This document shows positions 15,722-24,081 of a stretch of DNA of 64,000 nt, one piece after another. The stretch's first letter is position 1. The number at the start of each line of letters is the position of its first letter. Origin of the DNA: Micromonospora globbae (GTDB lineage Bacteria > Actinomycetota > Actinomycetes > Mycobacteriales > Micromonosporaceae); NCBI RefSeq assembly GCF_003610785.1, contig NZ_RAQQ01000011.1, positions 1 to 64,000 on the forward strand, in the 5' to 3' direction. The translations under genes were made by a program, and so were the position numbers. The notes beneath the pieces were generated by a model. That model worked only from the letters and a program-made list of their open reading frames with translations, was not told the DNA's origin and did not search any database.

Positions 15722-18700
15722 ATGAAGCTGGTGTGGAGGCGGGCCCGCGAGGCACGGGGGCTGCTGGCGGCCGCGGTGATCGCCGCTCTGGTCGCGGTCG
15801 CGTTGGTCACCGGGCTCTCCGACTACAGCCGCCGGTCGGTGGCGGCCGGGCAACAGGCGCTGCTCGCGGGCGCGCCCGTCGAGGAGCGCAGCCTGCTGGT
15901 GAGCGGCTCGGCCGGCCAGGACGTCGCGGAGTTCACCGAGCGGGACGGGATCGTCCGCGACCGTGCCGCCGCGGCGTTCGGCGGCGCGCCGGTCACCGTG
16001 AGCACCGCCCGGTACGGCAGCGGCCGGGAGCTCACCGGCGACCTCGGCCCGGTCACGCGCGAGGGCGATGACCCCGTCTTCGCCAACCTGGCCACCCTCG
16101 ACGACCTGCCGGAGCGCGCCGAGCTGGCCAGCGGGGCCTGGCCCGTTCCCGGGGCGAACCCGCTCCAGGTGACCCTGCCCGAGAAGGTGGCGGCCACCCT
16201 CGGCCTGACCGCCGGCGAGCGGATCCCGGTGCGCGACCGCAGCTCCGAGCGGTCCAGCCAGATGGTGCTCACCGGCACGTGGCGCCCCCGCGACGCCACC
16301 GACCCGTACTGGCGGTTGGCGCCGGGCGTCGGTGCCGGCAGCGCGGCCGAGTCGACCACGTCGTACGGCCCGTTCGTGCTCGACCCGGCCGACTTCGCGG
16401 CCACCTTCCCGGGCTCGGTGTCGGCGTCCTGGCTCGTCGAGCCGGACCTCAGGGCGGTGGCCGCGGACCGGCTGCCCGGCCTCTGGTCCGCCGCCGCCCC
16501 GATCATCGAGGACCTGCCGGAGGCCGCCGGCCTCGGCTCGTCCGCGCAGAGCCTCACCTCGATGGACCGGCTGTTCGACAAGATCGCCCGGGCCGACCTC
16601 GTCGGACGGTCGTCGCTGGCCACCCCGCTGCTGCTGATCGTGGTCCTCGGCGGGTACGCCCTGGTGCTCGTCGCCGTGCTGCTGCACGAGGACCGCCGGC
16701 CGCAGATCGCCCTCCTGCGGGCCCGGGGCGCGGCCCGCCGCCAGTTGGCCGGTCTGGCCACCCGCGAGGCGTTCCTCGTCGTCCTGCCGGCCGCGCTGCT
16801 CGGTCCGCTGCTGGCCGGCGAGGCGCTGCGGCACGTCGACGGACCGGCCGGCGCCGGGCTGACGCTCGCCGGGGGCGACGCCACCCTGCTGTGGCTGGTG
16901 GCGTGTGTGGCCGCCGCCGGGTGCCTCGTCGCGATGGTCGTGCCGACGCTTCGCGGGGCGGGCACGTACGTGGCCGACATGGCCGCCCGGTCCCGGCCCC
17001 GCCGCGCCGCGTCGCTGCAACGGGCCAGCCTCGACCTGGCCCTCGTCGCCCTCGCGGTGCTCGCCTGGATGCAGCTGCGCCAGTACGACTCGCCGCTGGC
17101 CGGCGCCGGGGCGCAACTCGGGCTCGACCCGCTGCTGGTCGCCGCGCCGACGCTCGGCGTGCTGGCGGGCGCCGCGGTGGCGCTGCGGCTGATCCCGCCG
17201 GTCACCCGCTTCGCCGAGCGGTTCGTGAACCGGCGGCAGTGGACCGCCACGATGTTCGGCATGTGGCAGGCGGGACGGCGTCCGCACGCCGGGCCCGTCC
17301 TGCTGCTCGCCCTCGCCGTGAGCGGCAGCACCCTGGCCTGGTCCCTGGTCAGCACGGGCGAGCGGTCGCAGGCCGAACAGGCCGACCACACCGTCGGGGC
17401 GGACCTGCGGCTGACCGAGCGCACCGGCGTGGCGCCGGACGACCGGGCCGGGCAACTCGCGGCGCTGTCCGGCGTGCAGGCGGTGCTGCCGGCGTGGCGC
17501 GACGAGGTCCGGGTCGGGCGCGACAGCCTGCCGACCACCGTGGTGGCCCTCGACACGGCGAACGCGACAGGGGTGGTGCGGCTCAACGACCGGCTCGCGG
17601 GCGAGCCCGCCACGTCGGTCTTCCAACGGATGGCCCGGGCGCGGGGTGCCCCCGCCGGTGTCGAACTTCCCGAGGGCACCCGGGCCGTGACGGGCACCGT
17701 CCGCACCCCCGTGTGGGACCCGGTGCGAGCCCACGAGGTCGCCGTCTCCCTCCTGCTGACCCGGGCGGACGGGCTCGCCTTCCGCCTGCCCGTCGCCACC
17801 ACGCAGAGCAGCGGTCGACCCGCCCCGTTCCGGGTCGCGCTTCCGGAAGGGGCCGGCACCCTGCGGCTGGCCGGGTTCGTGGCGGACGCCGGTGACGCGG
17901 CCGGCCGTGAGTACCGGCTGGAGGTGACCGACCTGCGGGCGGAAGGCCAGGACGGCACGCCCCGGCCCGTGCAGCTCGGCGACGGCTGGAAGGGGGTCGG
18001 CGCCGAGGACGGCGGCGAGGCGACGCTGTCCGTCACGCCCACCGGCCTGACCGCCGCCTATCCGATCGTGCTGCGTGCCGGCGGCCGGTTCGCGTTCCAG
18101 CCGTCCAGCCGGTTCGCCGTCGTGCCGGCGGGCGAGAACCCGCCCGTGCCGGCGCTCATGACCGCGGCCGTACGCGACGCGCTCAGCGTCGACGTCGGCG
18201 ACACGGTCACCCTCGCGCTCTCCGGCGCGTCGGTGCCGGTGACGGTGCTGGGCGAGGTCGAGGCGGTGCCGACCAGCCCCGGCAACGGGATCCTCATCGA
18301 CCTGCCGGCCGCCGTCGACTGGCTGGTCCGGGCCGCGGGCACGGTGCGGCCGGTGCCGGAGTGGTGGCTGGGCGCCGACGATCGTGGACACGCGGAGGCG
18401 GCACGTGCCCTGGCCGAGGTGTCCGGCACCACCGTGGTCGACCGGCGCGAGGTGACCGAGGCGGCCGCCCGGGACCCGTACTGGCGGGGGGCGCGGCTCG
18501 CGCTGCTGGCCGCCGCCCTCGGCTCGGTCCTGCTGGCCCTGGTCGGGCTGATGGTCGACGTCTGGGCCACCGCGCGGCACCGGATCACGGAACTCGCCGT
18601 GCTGCACACACTGGGCGCCGGGCCGCGCCTGCTGGCCCGGGCGTTGCTGGCCGAGCAGACCCTCCTGGCCGGTATCGGTGTCGGCGTCGGGCTGCTGCTC

Positions 18701-18916
18701 GGCGCCGTGGTGGGCGCCACGATGGCACCCCTCGTCATCCTCACGCCGGGCGGAGGCCGGCCGGTGCCGGAGGCGGCGTTCACCATGCCGTGGCTGCCCA
18801 TCGGGTTGACGGCCGTCGGCCTGCTGCTGGCGGCGCTCGCCTTCAGCCTGTCCATCGCCCTCGGTATCCGGCAGCGGGTGGCGGCGGCGCAACTGCGGAT
18901 CGGGGGAGAACGGTGA
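15722..18916 (+). CDS. Large FtsX-like ABC transporter permease (first)
   Basis: This 1064-residue membrane protein carries FtsX/MacB-type permease cores. The N-terminal helix is at about 14-34. A first three-helix FtsX core starts near residue 300 (LATPLLLIVVLGGYALVLVA), further helices lie in the middle, and a second core is at the C-terminus (SVLLALVGLMVDVWATARHR through ALAFSLSIALG). Long extracytoplasmic segments lie between. Such permeases drive mechanotransmission rather than classical transport, moving lipoproteins, lipids or peptides. The start at 15722 has a GGGAGGG site. It leads a four-gene operon with permease 2 and two ATPases. The cargo is unknown. Confidence 0.9.
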   Translation: MKLVWRRAREARGLLAAAVIAALVAVALVTGLSDYSRRSVAAGQQALLAGAPVEERSLLVSGSAGQDVAEFTERDGIVRDRAAAAFGGAPVTVSTARYGSGRELTGDLGPVTREGDDPVFANLATLDDLPERAELASGAWPVPGANPLQVTLPEKVAATLGLTAGERIPVRDRSSERSSQMVLTGTWRPRDATDPYWRLAPGVGAGSAAESTTSYGPFVLDPADFAATFPGSVSASWLVEPDLRAVAADRLPGLWSAAAPIIEDLPEAAGLGSSAQSLTSMDRLFDKIARADLVGRSSLATPLLLIVVLGGYALVLVAVLLHEDRRPQIALLRARGAARRQLAGLATREAFLVVLPAALLGPLLAGEALRHVDGPAGAGLTLAGGDATLLWLVACVAAAGCLVAMVVPTLRGAGTYVADMAARSRPRRAASLQRASLDLALVALAVLAWMQLRQYDSPLAGAGAQLGLDPLLVAAPTLGVLAGAAVALRLIPPVTRFAERFVNRRQWTATMFGMWQAGRRPHAGPVLLLALAVSGSTLAWSLVSTGERSQAEQADHTVGADLRLTERTGVAPDDRAGQLAALSGVQAVLPAWRDEVRVGRDSLPTTVVALDTANATGVVRLNDRLAGEPATSVFQRMARARGAPAGVELPEGTRAVTGTVRTPVWDPVRAHEVAVSLLLTRADGLAFRLPVATTQSSGRPAPFRVALPEGAGTLRLAGFVADAGDAAGREYRLEVTDLRAEGQDGTPRPVQLGDGWKGVGAEDGGEATLSVTPTGLTAAYPIVLRAGGRFAFQPSSRFAVVPAGENPPVPALMTAAVRDALSVDVGDTVTLALSGASVPVTVLGEVEAVPTSPGNGILIDLPAAVDWLVRAAGTVRPVPEWWLGADDRGHAEAARALAEVSGTTVVDRREVTEAAARDPYWRGARLALLAAALGSVLLALVGLMVDVWATARHRITELAVLHTLGAGPRLLARALLAEQTLLAGIGVGVGLLLGAVVGATMAPLVILTPGGGRPVPEAAFTMPWLPIGLTAVGLLLAALAFSLSIALGIRQRVAAAQLRIGGER

Positions 18917-19029
18917 CCGGGCGGAGCCGACCGGGCGGAACGTGCGCACACGGCACGGGGAGCGAGCGGGTGGTCCAGCGCGGCGGGCGGGAACCGCTCG
19001 GCGCCGACCGGAGGGAGGCGGCGGCATGA
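18913..19029 (+). other. Possible 38-residue coupling ORF between permease genes
   Basis: A 38-codon frame starts with GTG overlapping the permease 1 stop (GTGA) and ends with TGA overlapping the ATG at 19026. Its C-terminus GADRREAAA is repeated in the following small frame. The composition is not clearly protein-like and it may be only a translational relay that keeps ribosomes on the mRNA, or chance. Confidence 0.25.
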
Positions 19030-19111
19030 GCGAGCGCAGCGAGCGAATCATCGGGCACTGCGCGGTGGAGTCTCGTGGCGGCGCCGACCGGAGGGAGGCG
19101 GGGGCATGAGC
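18999..19111 (+). repeat. 33-bp direct repeat with ribosome binding site, flanking a dispersed element
   Basis: The bases at 18999-19031 recur at 19079-19111 with one mismatch, a period of exactly 80 bp. The shared core is GCGCCGACCGGAGGGAGGCG, followed by a GGCATGAGC start context. Between them lies GAGCGAGCGCAGCGAGCG, an element that I remember as dispersed in many Micromonosporaceae genomes and often read as MSERSER. The first copy thus has a full start site of its own at 19026 and the second is the real start of permease 2. It looks like a duplication associated with arrival of the element. Confidence 0.7.
19026..19109 (+). other. Possible 27-residue MSERSER relay ORF
   Basis: This 27-codon frame (MSERSERIIGHCAVESRGGA at its start) has a strong GGAGGG site and ends in TGA overlapping the permease 2 ATG (ATGA). 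It is made by the dispersed element plus the duplicated start region. It may couple translation of permease 2 to permease 1; no protein function is claimed. Confidence 0.3.
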
Positions 19112-21814
19112 ATCGGTGCGGTCGTCCGCCGGGTGCGGGCGTACGGTGGGCACTTCCTGCTCCTGGCGGTGCTGACGCTGGTCGTCACACTGCTCATCAA
19201 CGGAGTGCCCCGGACGGTGAACCGGCTCGCGGAGCAGGGTCTGCGCGAGCAACTGGCCACCGCGCCGGCGGTGCAGCGGGACCTTCTCTACTCGTCCCAG
19301 CCGCTCACCGCCGCCGACACCGGCACCTCCCTGGCGGAGGTCCAGCGGCGGGAACTCGACCGGATCCAGGAGGAGATGCCGCCGATCGTGAGCGACATGG
19401 TCGACCGGCGGTGGTACACCGCCGAGACCGTCGCGGGCCGGCTCACCGGCCCGGACCTGAAGGCCCGGAACCTGCTGGTCGACCTCAGCCTGCGTGCCCT
19501 TCCCGGGATCCAGGACGCGGGCACCCTCGTCGACGGGCGGTGGCCCGAGGGCGCCGCGGCCGACACCGCGCCGGTGCAGGTGGCGCTGGCCGACGATGTG
19601 GCCCGCCGGTTGAACCTGCGGGTCGGCAGCCAGTTGAACCTGTCGCCTCTGGAGACGACGCCCGGCGCCGACGCGGTCCCGGTGACCGTGGTCGGTGTCT
19701 TCCGGCCCCGGGACCGCGCCGACGGCATCTGGGAGGGCCTGCCGCAGGTGCTGCGGGTGGAGGAACCGCAGGGAGACGGCCAACCGTTCGTCGCCGTCGG
19801 CGCCGTGGACGCCTCCGGCCTGGACCGGCTCGCCGCCGCCGACTGGCCGACCCGGTTCAGCTGGCGCTACCGGCTCGGCACGCACGGCATGGACGTCCGG
19901 GCGCTGGACGAGTTGATCGACGCCCTCCAGCGCATGTCCCAGGAGGCCACGCCGGGACGCTCCTTCGTGCAGGGCGCCGACGTGCCGCTGCGGGAGTTCG
20001 CCGACGCGCTGGCCGCCGCCCGTACGGTGCTCGCGGTGATCGGGGCCGGGGTGCTGGCCACGCTGGGCGGGCTGGTGCTGCTGGCCGTCGCGCTGGCGAC
20101 CCGCCGCCGACGGGACGAGTACCTGCTCATGCGCGCCCGAGGCGGCGCCGCCGTGGCCGGTGCCCGGCGGAGCCTCGCCGAGTCACTGCTGGTCGTCCCC
20201 GTCGCGGCGGCGGCGGGCTGGCTGCTCGGTCAGCTGGTCCCCGGTCCGGCCGAGGACACCCTGCCGTACGTCGTCGGCGTCGCCGTGCTGCTCACGCTGG
20301 CCCTGCCGGTCGCCGCCCTCGCCGTTCCGTCCGGGAACACCGGGCGGCGGGACCTCGTTCGGCTGCGGCCCTCCGCGCGGAGGGTGACCGTGGAGGTCTT
20401 CCTCGTCCTGTTGGCCGGGCTTGCCGTGGTGCTGCTGCGCCGCCGGGGACTCACCCTCGGGGAGGTGGACCCGCTGCTGGTGGCGGTGCCGGTGCTGCTG
20501 GCCCTCGCCGTGGCCGTGCTCGCGATGCGCGCGTACCCGCTGCCGTTGCGGCTCGTCAGCCGGATCGCGGCCCGTACCCGGGGCAGCGTCGCCTTCCTCG
20601 GCACCGCCCGCGCCGGGCGGGCCGTGACGGCGGCCCCGGTGGTCGTGGTGGTGCTGGCCATCGCCACCGCCGGCTTCTGCGCGGTGGTCGCGGCCGGCAT
20701 CGAGGGGAGCCGGGACCGGGCCGCGAGCCGGTCCGTTCCGGCCGACGCGTTGATCCGCGGTGAACGGCTCGCCCCGGACACCGAAGCGGAGCTGGAACGG
20801 ATGCCCGGAGTGGCCGACGCCCTCCCGGTTGCCTACGAGCCGGCGCCGCGCCTGGCCCGGGACGAGGCCGGCACCGACGCGGGCCTCGGCACCACCGCCG
20901 TGCTGCTGGTCGACGGTCCGGCGCTCGCCCGGTTGGTGCGGGAGACCGGCGCGGACGTCACGGTGCCGGAGTCGCTGACCGGCGCCGGCGGGCAGCCCGG
21001 CGCGGTGCCGGCGGTGGTCTCCCCGGCGGTCGCCGCCGACCTGGCCGAGCAGGAGATGACCGGCTCGGCGTTCGTGGCCGTGCAGGGCCGGCGGTACGAG
21101 TTCCGGGTGGCCGCCACCGCCGAGAGCTTCCCGCTGGTGTCGCGGGAGACGCAGCGGTTCGTGGTGCTGCCCTGGCAGGCGCTGCCCGACGGCCCCCGCG
21201 AGCCGGTGCCGACGGGCTTCCTGATCGGTGGTGACGACCTCGACGCCGAGGCGTTGCGGCTGGTCGGCGACGAGGGCCAGGACCGGTACCAGAAGACCGG
21301 GACCGTCACGGGCGGGCAGCGGCCCCGCGGCGTGGAGGTGCTCACGTGGGAGCAGGCCCGCCAGCAGGTGGGCGGCAGCGGGGCGAACGGCGTGCTGGTG
21401 TTCGCCTTCGCCGCCGGCGCGGCCGGCGCGACGGTGCTCGGTCTGCTCGCCATCGCGTTCACCGTTCTGGCCGGCGCCCGCAGCCGCGGTCTGGTGCTGT
21501 CCCGGCTGCGGACCCTCGGCCTGTCCCGCCGCCAGTGGCGGGGTCTGCTCCTGGTCGAGCTGGCGCCGCTGGTCGGCGCGGCGGTGCTGACCGGTGCGGT
21601 GGTGGGTGCGCTCCTGCCGCTGCTGCTCACCCCGGTGCTCGGCCTGTCCGCGTTCACGAGCGGCGTACCGGTCCGGGTGGCGTTCGAACCGGGGCTGGTC
21701 GCCGCGGTCGTCGCGCTCGGGGCGGTCGCCCTGGGCTTCGCGGTCGCCGTCGAGACCCTGAACAACCGCCGGCTGCGCCTCGGTGAGGTGCTCCGGCTCG
21801 GAGAGGAGAGCTGA
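19106..21814 (+). CDS. Large FtsX-like ABC transporter permease (second)
   Basis: This 902-residue membrane protein is the partner of the preceding permease. The N-terminal anchor helix is HFLLLAVLTLVVTLLINGV (about 15-33). The first FtsX core is near 305-420 (AVIGAGVLATLGGLVLLAVA) and the second at the C-terminus (about 765-890, with SRLRTLGLSRRQWRGLLLVE preceding the last helices). The extracytoplasmic domain lies between residues 34 and 300. The ATG at 19106 has GGAGGG at good distance. Two non-identical permeases with two ATPases suggest a heteromeric complex. It ends one base before the first ATPase gene. Confidence 0.9.
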   Translation: MSIGAVVRRVRAYGGHFLLLAVLTLVVTLLINGVPRTVNRLAEQGLREQLATAPAVQRDLLYSSQPLTAADTGTSLAEVQRRELDRIQEEMPPIVSDMVDRRWYTAETVAGRLTGPDLKARNLLVDLSLRALPGIQDAGTLVDGRWPEGAAADTAPVQVALADDVARRLNLRVGSQLNLSPLETTPGADAVPVTVVGVFRPRDRADGIWEGLPQVLRVEEPQGDGQPFVAVGAVDASGLDRLAAADWPTRFSWRYRLGTHGMDVRALDELIDALQRMSQEATPGRSFVQGADVPLREFADALAAARTVLAVIGAGVLATLGGLVLLAVALATRRRRDEYLLMRARGGAAVAGARRSLAESLLVVPVAAAAGWLLGQLVPGPAEDTLPYVVGVAVLLTLALPVAALAVPSGNTGRRDLVRLRPSARRVTVEVFLVLLAGLAVVLLRRRGLTLGEVDPLLVAVPVLLALAVAVLAMRAYPLPLRLVSRIAARTRGSVAFLGTARAGRAVTAAPVVVVVLAIATAGFCAVVAAGIEGSRDRAASRSVPADALIRGERLAPDTEAELERMPGVADALPVAYEPAPRLARDEAGTDAGLGTTAVLLVDGPALARLVRETGADVTVPESLTGAGGQPGAVPAVVSPAVAADLAEQEMTGSAFVAVQGRRYEFRVAATAESFPLVSRETQRFVVLPWQALPDGPREPVPTGFLIGGDDLDAEALRLVGDEGQDRYQKTGTVTGGQRPRGVEVLTWEQARQQVGGSGANGVLVFAFAAGAAGATVLGLLAIAFTVLAGARSRGLVLSRLRTLGLSRRQWRGLLLVELAPLVGAAVLTGAVVGALLPLLLTPVLGLSAFTSGVPVRVAFEPGLVAAVVALGAVALGFAVAVETLNNRRLRLGEVLRLGEES

Positions 21815-21815
21815 G

Positions 21816-22811
21816 ATGACCGCTACCGCGTCGACATCGGTCGTGCCGGACCTGGCCGACCTGCAACAGCGGGCCGCCCAGCGGGCGGCCGAGCGGGCCG
21901 GCGGCCGGGACCGGCTCCGCGGGCACATCGTCTGTGACGGGCTGGTCCGCATCTTCAAGACCGAGGGCGTCGAGGTGGTCGCCCTGCAGGGGCTCGACCT
22001 GGTCATCGACCGGGGTGAGCTGGTGGCGATCGTGGGCGCCTCCGGATCCGGCAAGTCCACGCTGCTGAACATCCTCTCCGGGCTGGACACCCCGACCGCC
22101 GGCATCGCCCGGGTGGCCGGGTACGACCTGCTCAACCTGTCGGCGAAGCGGCGCCTGAGCTACCGGCGGCGGACGGTCGGCTTCGTCTGGCAGCAGACCG
22201 GGCGCAACCTGCTGCCGTACCTCACGGCGTTGGAGAACGTGGAGCTGCCGATGCAGCTGGCCGGCGGGCGCGGGCGGCGGGCCCGCCGCGAGCGGGCCCG
22301 GGAGCTGCTCGACCTGGTCGGCGTCGGCTACTGCGCGGACCGCCGGCCGGGCCAGCTCAGCGGCGGCGAGCAGCAACGCTGCGCCGTGGCGGTCGCGGTG
22401 GCCAACGACCCGGAGGTGCTCTTCGCCGACGAACCGACCGGCGAACTGGACGAGGCCACCGGCGCGGAGGTCTTCGCCGCGCTGCGCACCATCAACGCCG
22501 AACTGGGCGTCACCGTGGTCGTCGTGACCCACGACCAGGCGGTCGCCACCCAGGTCCGGCGGACCGTCGCGATCCGCGACGGCCGGACCGCCTCGGAGGT
22601 ACGCCGCACCGCGCGCGTCGGCGCGGACGGCAGCACCGAGCTGGTCAGCGAGGAGTACGCGGTGCTCGACCGGACCGGGCGGATGCAGCTGCCGGCCGCG
22701 TTCGTCGAGGCGCTCGAGTTGCGGGACCGCGTCCGGCTCAACCTGGAGCCGGACCACGTGGAGGTACGGCCGGGCGACCAGGCCCCGACCGACGGGAAGG
22801 CTGAGGCATGA
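21816..22811 (+). CDS. ABC transporter ATPase, MacB/LolD type, with AbrB-like C-terminal domain
   Basis: This 331-residue ATPase has Walker A GASGSGKST, signature LSGGEQQRCAV, Walker B VLFADEPTGELD and the H-loop VTHDQAV. It is typical of ATPases that energise FtsX-like permeases. After the nucleotide-binding fold (to about residue 265) is a further segment: VLDRTGRMQLPAAFVEALEL followed by RDRVRLNLEPDHVEVRPG. This has the look of a SpoVT/AbrB swapped-hairpin domain, unusual on an ABC ATPase. The ATG at 21816 has a GGAGAGGAG site. The stop overlaps the next gene as ATGA. Confidence 0.92.
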   Translation: MTATASTSVVPDLADLQQRAAQRAAERAGGRDRLRGHIVCDGLVRIFKTEGVEVVALQGLDLVIDRGELVAIVGASGSGKSTLLNILSGLDTPTAGIARVAGYDLLNLSAKRRLSYRRRTVGFVWQQTGRNLLPYLTALENVELPMQLAGGRGRRARRERARELLDLVGVGYCADRRPGQLSGGEQQRCAVAVAVANDPEVLFADEPTGELDEATGAEVFAALRTINAELGVTVVVVTHDQAVATQVRRTVAIRDGRTASEVRRTARVGADGSTELVSEEYAVLDRTGRMQLPAAFVEALELRDRVRLNLEPDHVEVRPGDQAPTDGKAEA

Positions 22812-23602
22812 ACGGGTGGGACGTGGGGACGGACGGCCGGGCCGGGGCGGCGACGGACAGCCGGGACGCGGGCTGGGACGGTACGGCGGCCGGTGGCCGG
22901 TCGCGCGCGACGGCCGCGCCGGCCACCGACGTGGTGGTCCGGGTCGAGGGGGTGAGCCGGACCTTCGGGCGGGGTGAGCACGCGGTGCACGCCGTACGCG
23001 ACGTGTCGTTCACCGCCGCACGGGGGGAGCTGCTCGCCATCCGGGGCCGGTCCGGCGCCGGCAAGACCACCCTGCTGAACCTCATCGGCGGGCTCGACCG
23101 GCCGGACAGCGGCCGGGTGGTGGTGGCCGGGCACGACGTGACCGCCGCCGGCGAGCGGGAACTGCTCGACCTGCGGCGGGGGACGGTCAGCTTCGTCTTC
23201 CAGACCTTCGGCCTGGTGCCGATCCTCTCCGCCGCCGAGAACGTCGGTGTGCCGCTGCGGCTGGCCCGGGTGCCGGCCGCCGAGCGGGAGGAGCGGGTGG
23301 CGATGCTGCTCGAACTGGTGGGCCTCGGTGGGCACGCGGCGCAGCGGCCGTACGAGCTCTCCGGTGGGCAGCAGCAGCGGGTGGCCGTGGCGCGGGCGCT
23401 GGCCAACGAGCCGGCCCTGCTGATCGCCGACGAGCCCACCGGTCAGCTCGACTCGGAGACCGGACGCTCGATCATGAACCTGCTCCGGGCCGTGGTGCAC
23501 GCGCGCGGCACGACCATCCTGGTCGCCACCCACGACCCGGCGCTCATCGAGCTGGCCGACCGTACGCTGACCCTGCGCGACGGCCGCCTCTCCGACGCCT
23601 GA
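22808..23602 (+). CDS. ABC transporter ATPase, MacB/LolD type (second)
   Basis: This 264-residue ATPase opens with about 40 low-complexity residues (many Gly, Asp, Arg), followed by a standard nucleotide-binding domain. It has Walker A GRSGAGKTT, signature LSGGQQQRVAVARALA, Walker B LLIADEPTGQLD and the H-loop VATHDPA. Unlike its neighbour it lacks a C-terminal extension. It is coupled to the first ATPase by ATGA and is the last gene of the operon. Two ATPases and two permeases imply either a 1:1 heterocomplex or two complexes with shared parts. Confidence 0.92.
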   Translation: MNGWDVGTDGRAGAATDSRDAGWDGTAAGGRSRATAAPATDVVVRVEGVSRTFGRGEHAVHAVRDVSFTAARGELLAIRGRSGAGKTTLLNLIGGLDRPDSGRVVVAGHDVTAAGERELLDLRRGTVSFVFQTFGLVPILSAAENVGVPLRLARVPAAEREERVAMLLELVGLGGHAAQRPYELSGGQQQRVAVARALANEPALLIADEPTGQLDSETGRSIMNLLRAVVHARGTTILVATHDPALIELADRTLTLRDGRLSDA

Positions 23603-23628
23603 CCCGGGCCCGGCCGCCGGCCGGCGGG

Positions 23629-24081
23629 TCAGAGCGGGAGCTTCATCCCCTCGTGGCTGGCCACGAACCCGAGGCTCGTGTAGAAGCGGTGCGCGTCGTG
23701 GCGGGACTTGTCGGTGGTGAGCTGCACCAGCCCGCAGCCCCGCTCGCGGGCCTGGTCGATGGCCCAGGTCATCATCCGCCGGCCGAGCCCCTGGCCGCGG
23801 AGGTCGGAGCGGACACGGACGGACTCGATCAGCGCCCGCTCGGCGCCGTGGCGGCCCAGCCCGGGGATGTAGGTGATCTGGAAGCAACCGACCAGCTCAC
23901 CGCCGGAGTCGGCGACGATCAACTGGTTGCGCGGGTCGGCGGTGACGTCGGCGAACGCCTTCTCGTACGCGTCGTCGACCTGCGTGAAGTCGCGCGCCTT
24001 GCCGAGGACGTCGTCGGCGAGCAGCGCGACGATCGCCGGCAGGTCGGCCCGGACCGCCTCGCGGAAGATCAGATCACTCAT
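23629..24081 (-). CDS. GNAT family N-acetyltransferase
   Basis: This 150-residue GNAT protein has the acetyl-CoA loop VRSDLRGQGLGRRMMTWAID, then CGLVQLTTDKSRHDAHRFYT and SLGFVASHEGMKL. This subgroup is common in bacteria and its substrate is not established. The ATG at 24081 overlaps the last 8 bases of the acyltransferase gene, so it is probably the second gene of that transcript. There is no good Shine-Dalgarno sequence, consistent with coupling. Confidence 0.88.
   Translation of the reverse strand: MSDLIFREAVRADLPAIVALLADDVLGKARDFTQVDDAYEKAFADVTADPRNQLIVADSGGELVGCFQITYIPGLGRHGAERALIESVRVRSDLRGQGLGRRMMTWAIDQARERGCGLVQLTTDKSRHDAHRFYTSLGFVASHEGMKLPL

Noticed and set aside
14519..19885. A continuous minus-strand open frame of nearly 1800 codons
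   Set aside because: It is antisense to msrB's neighbours and the ABC permease genes. Its translation is Arg/Gly/His-rich without domains. It is a by-product of high GC3 in the real genes.
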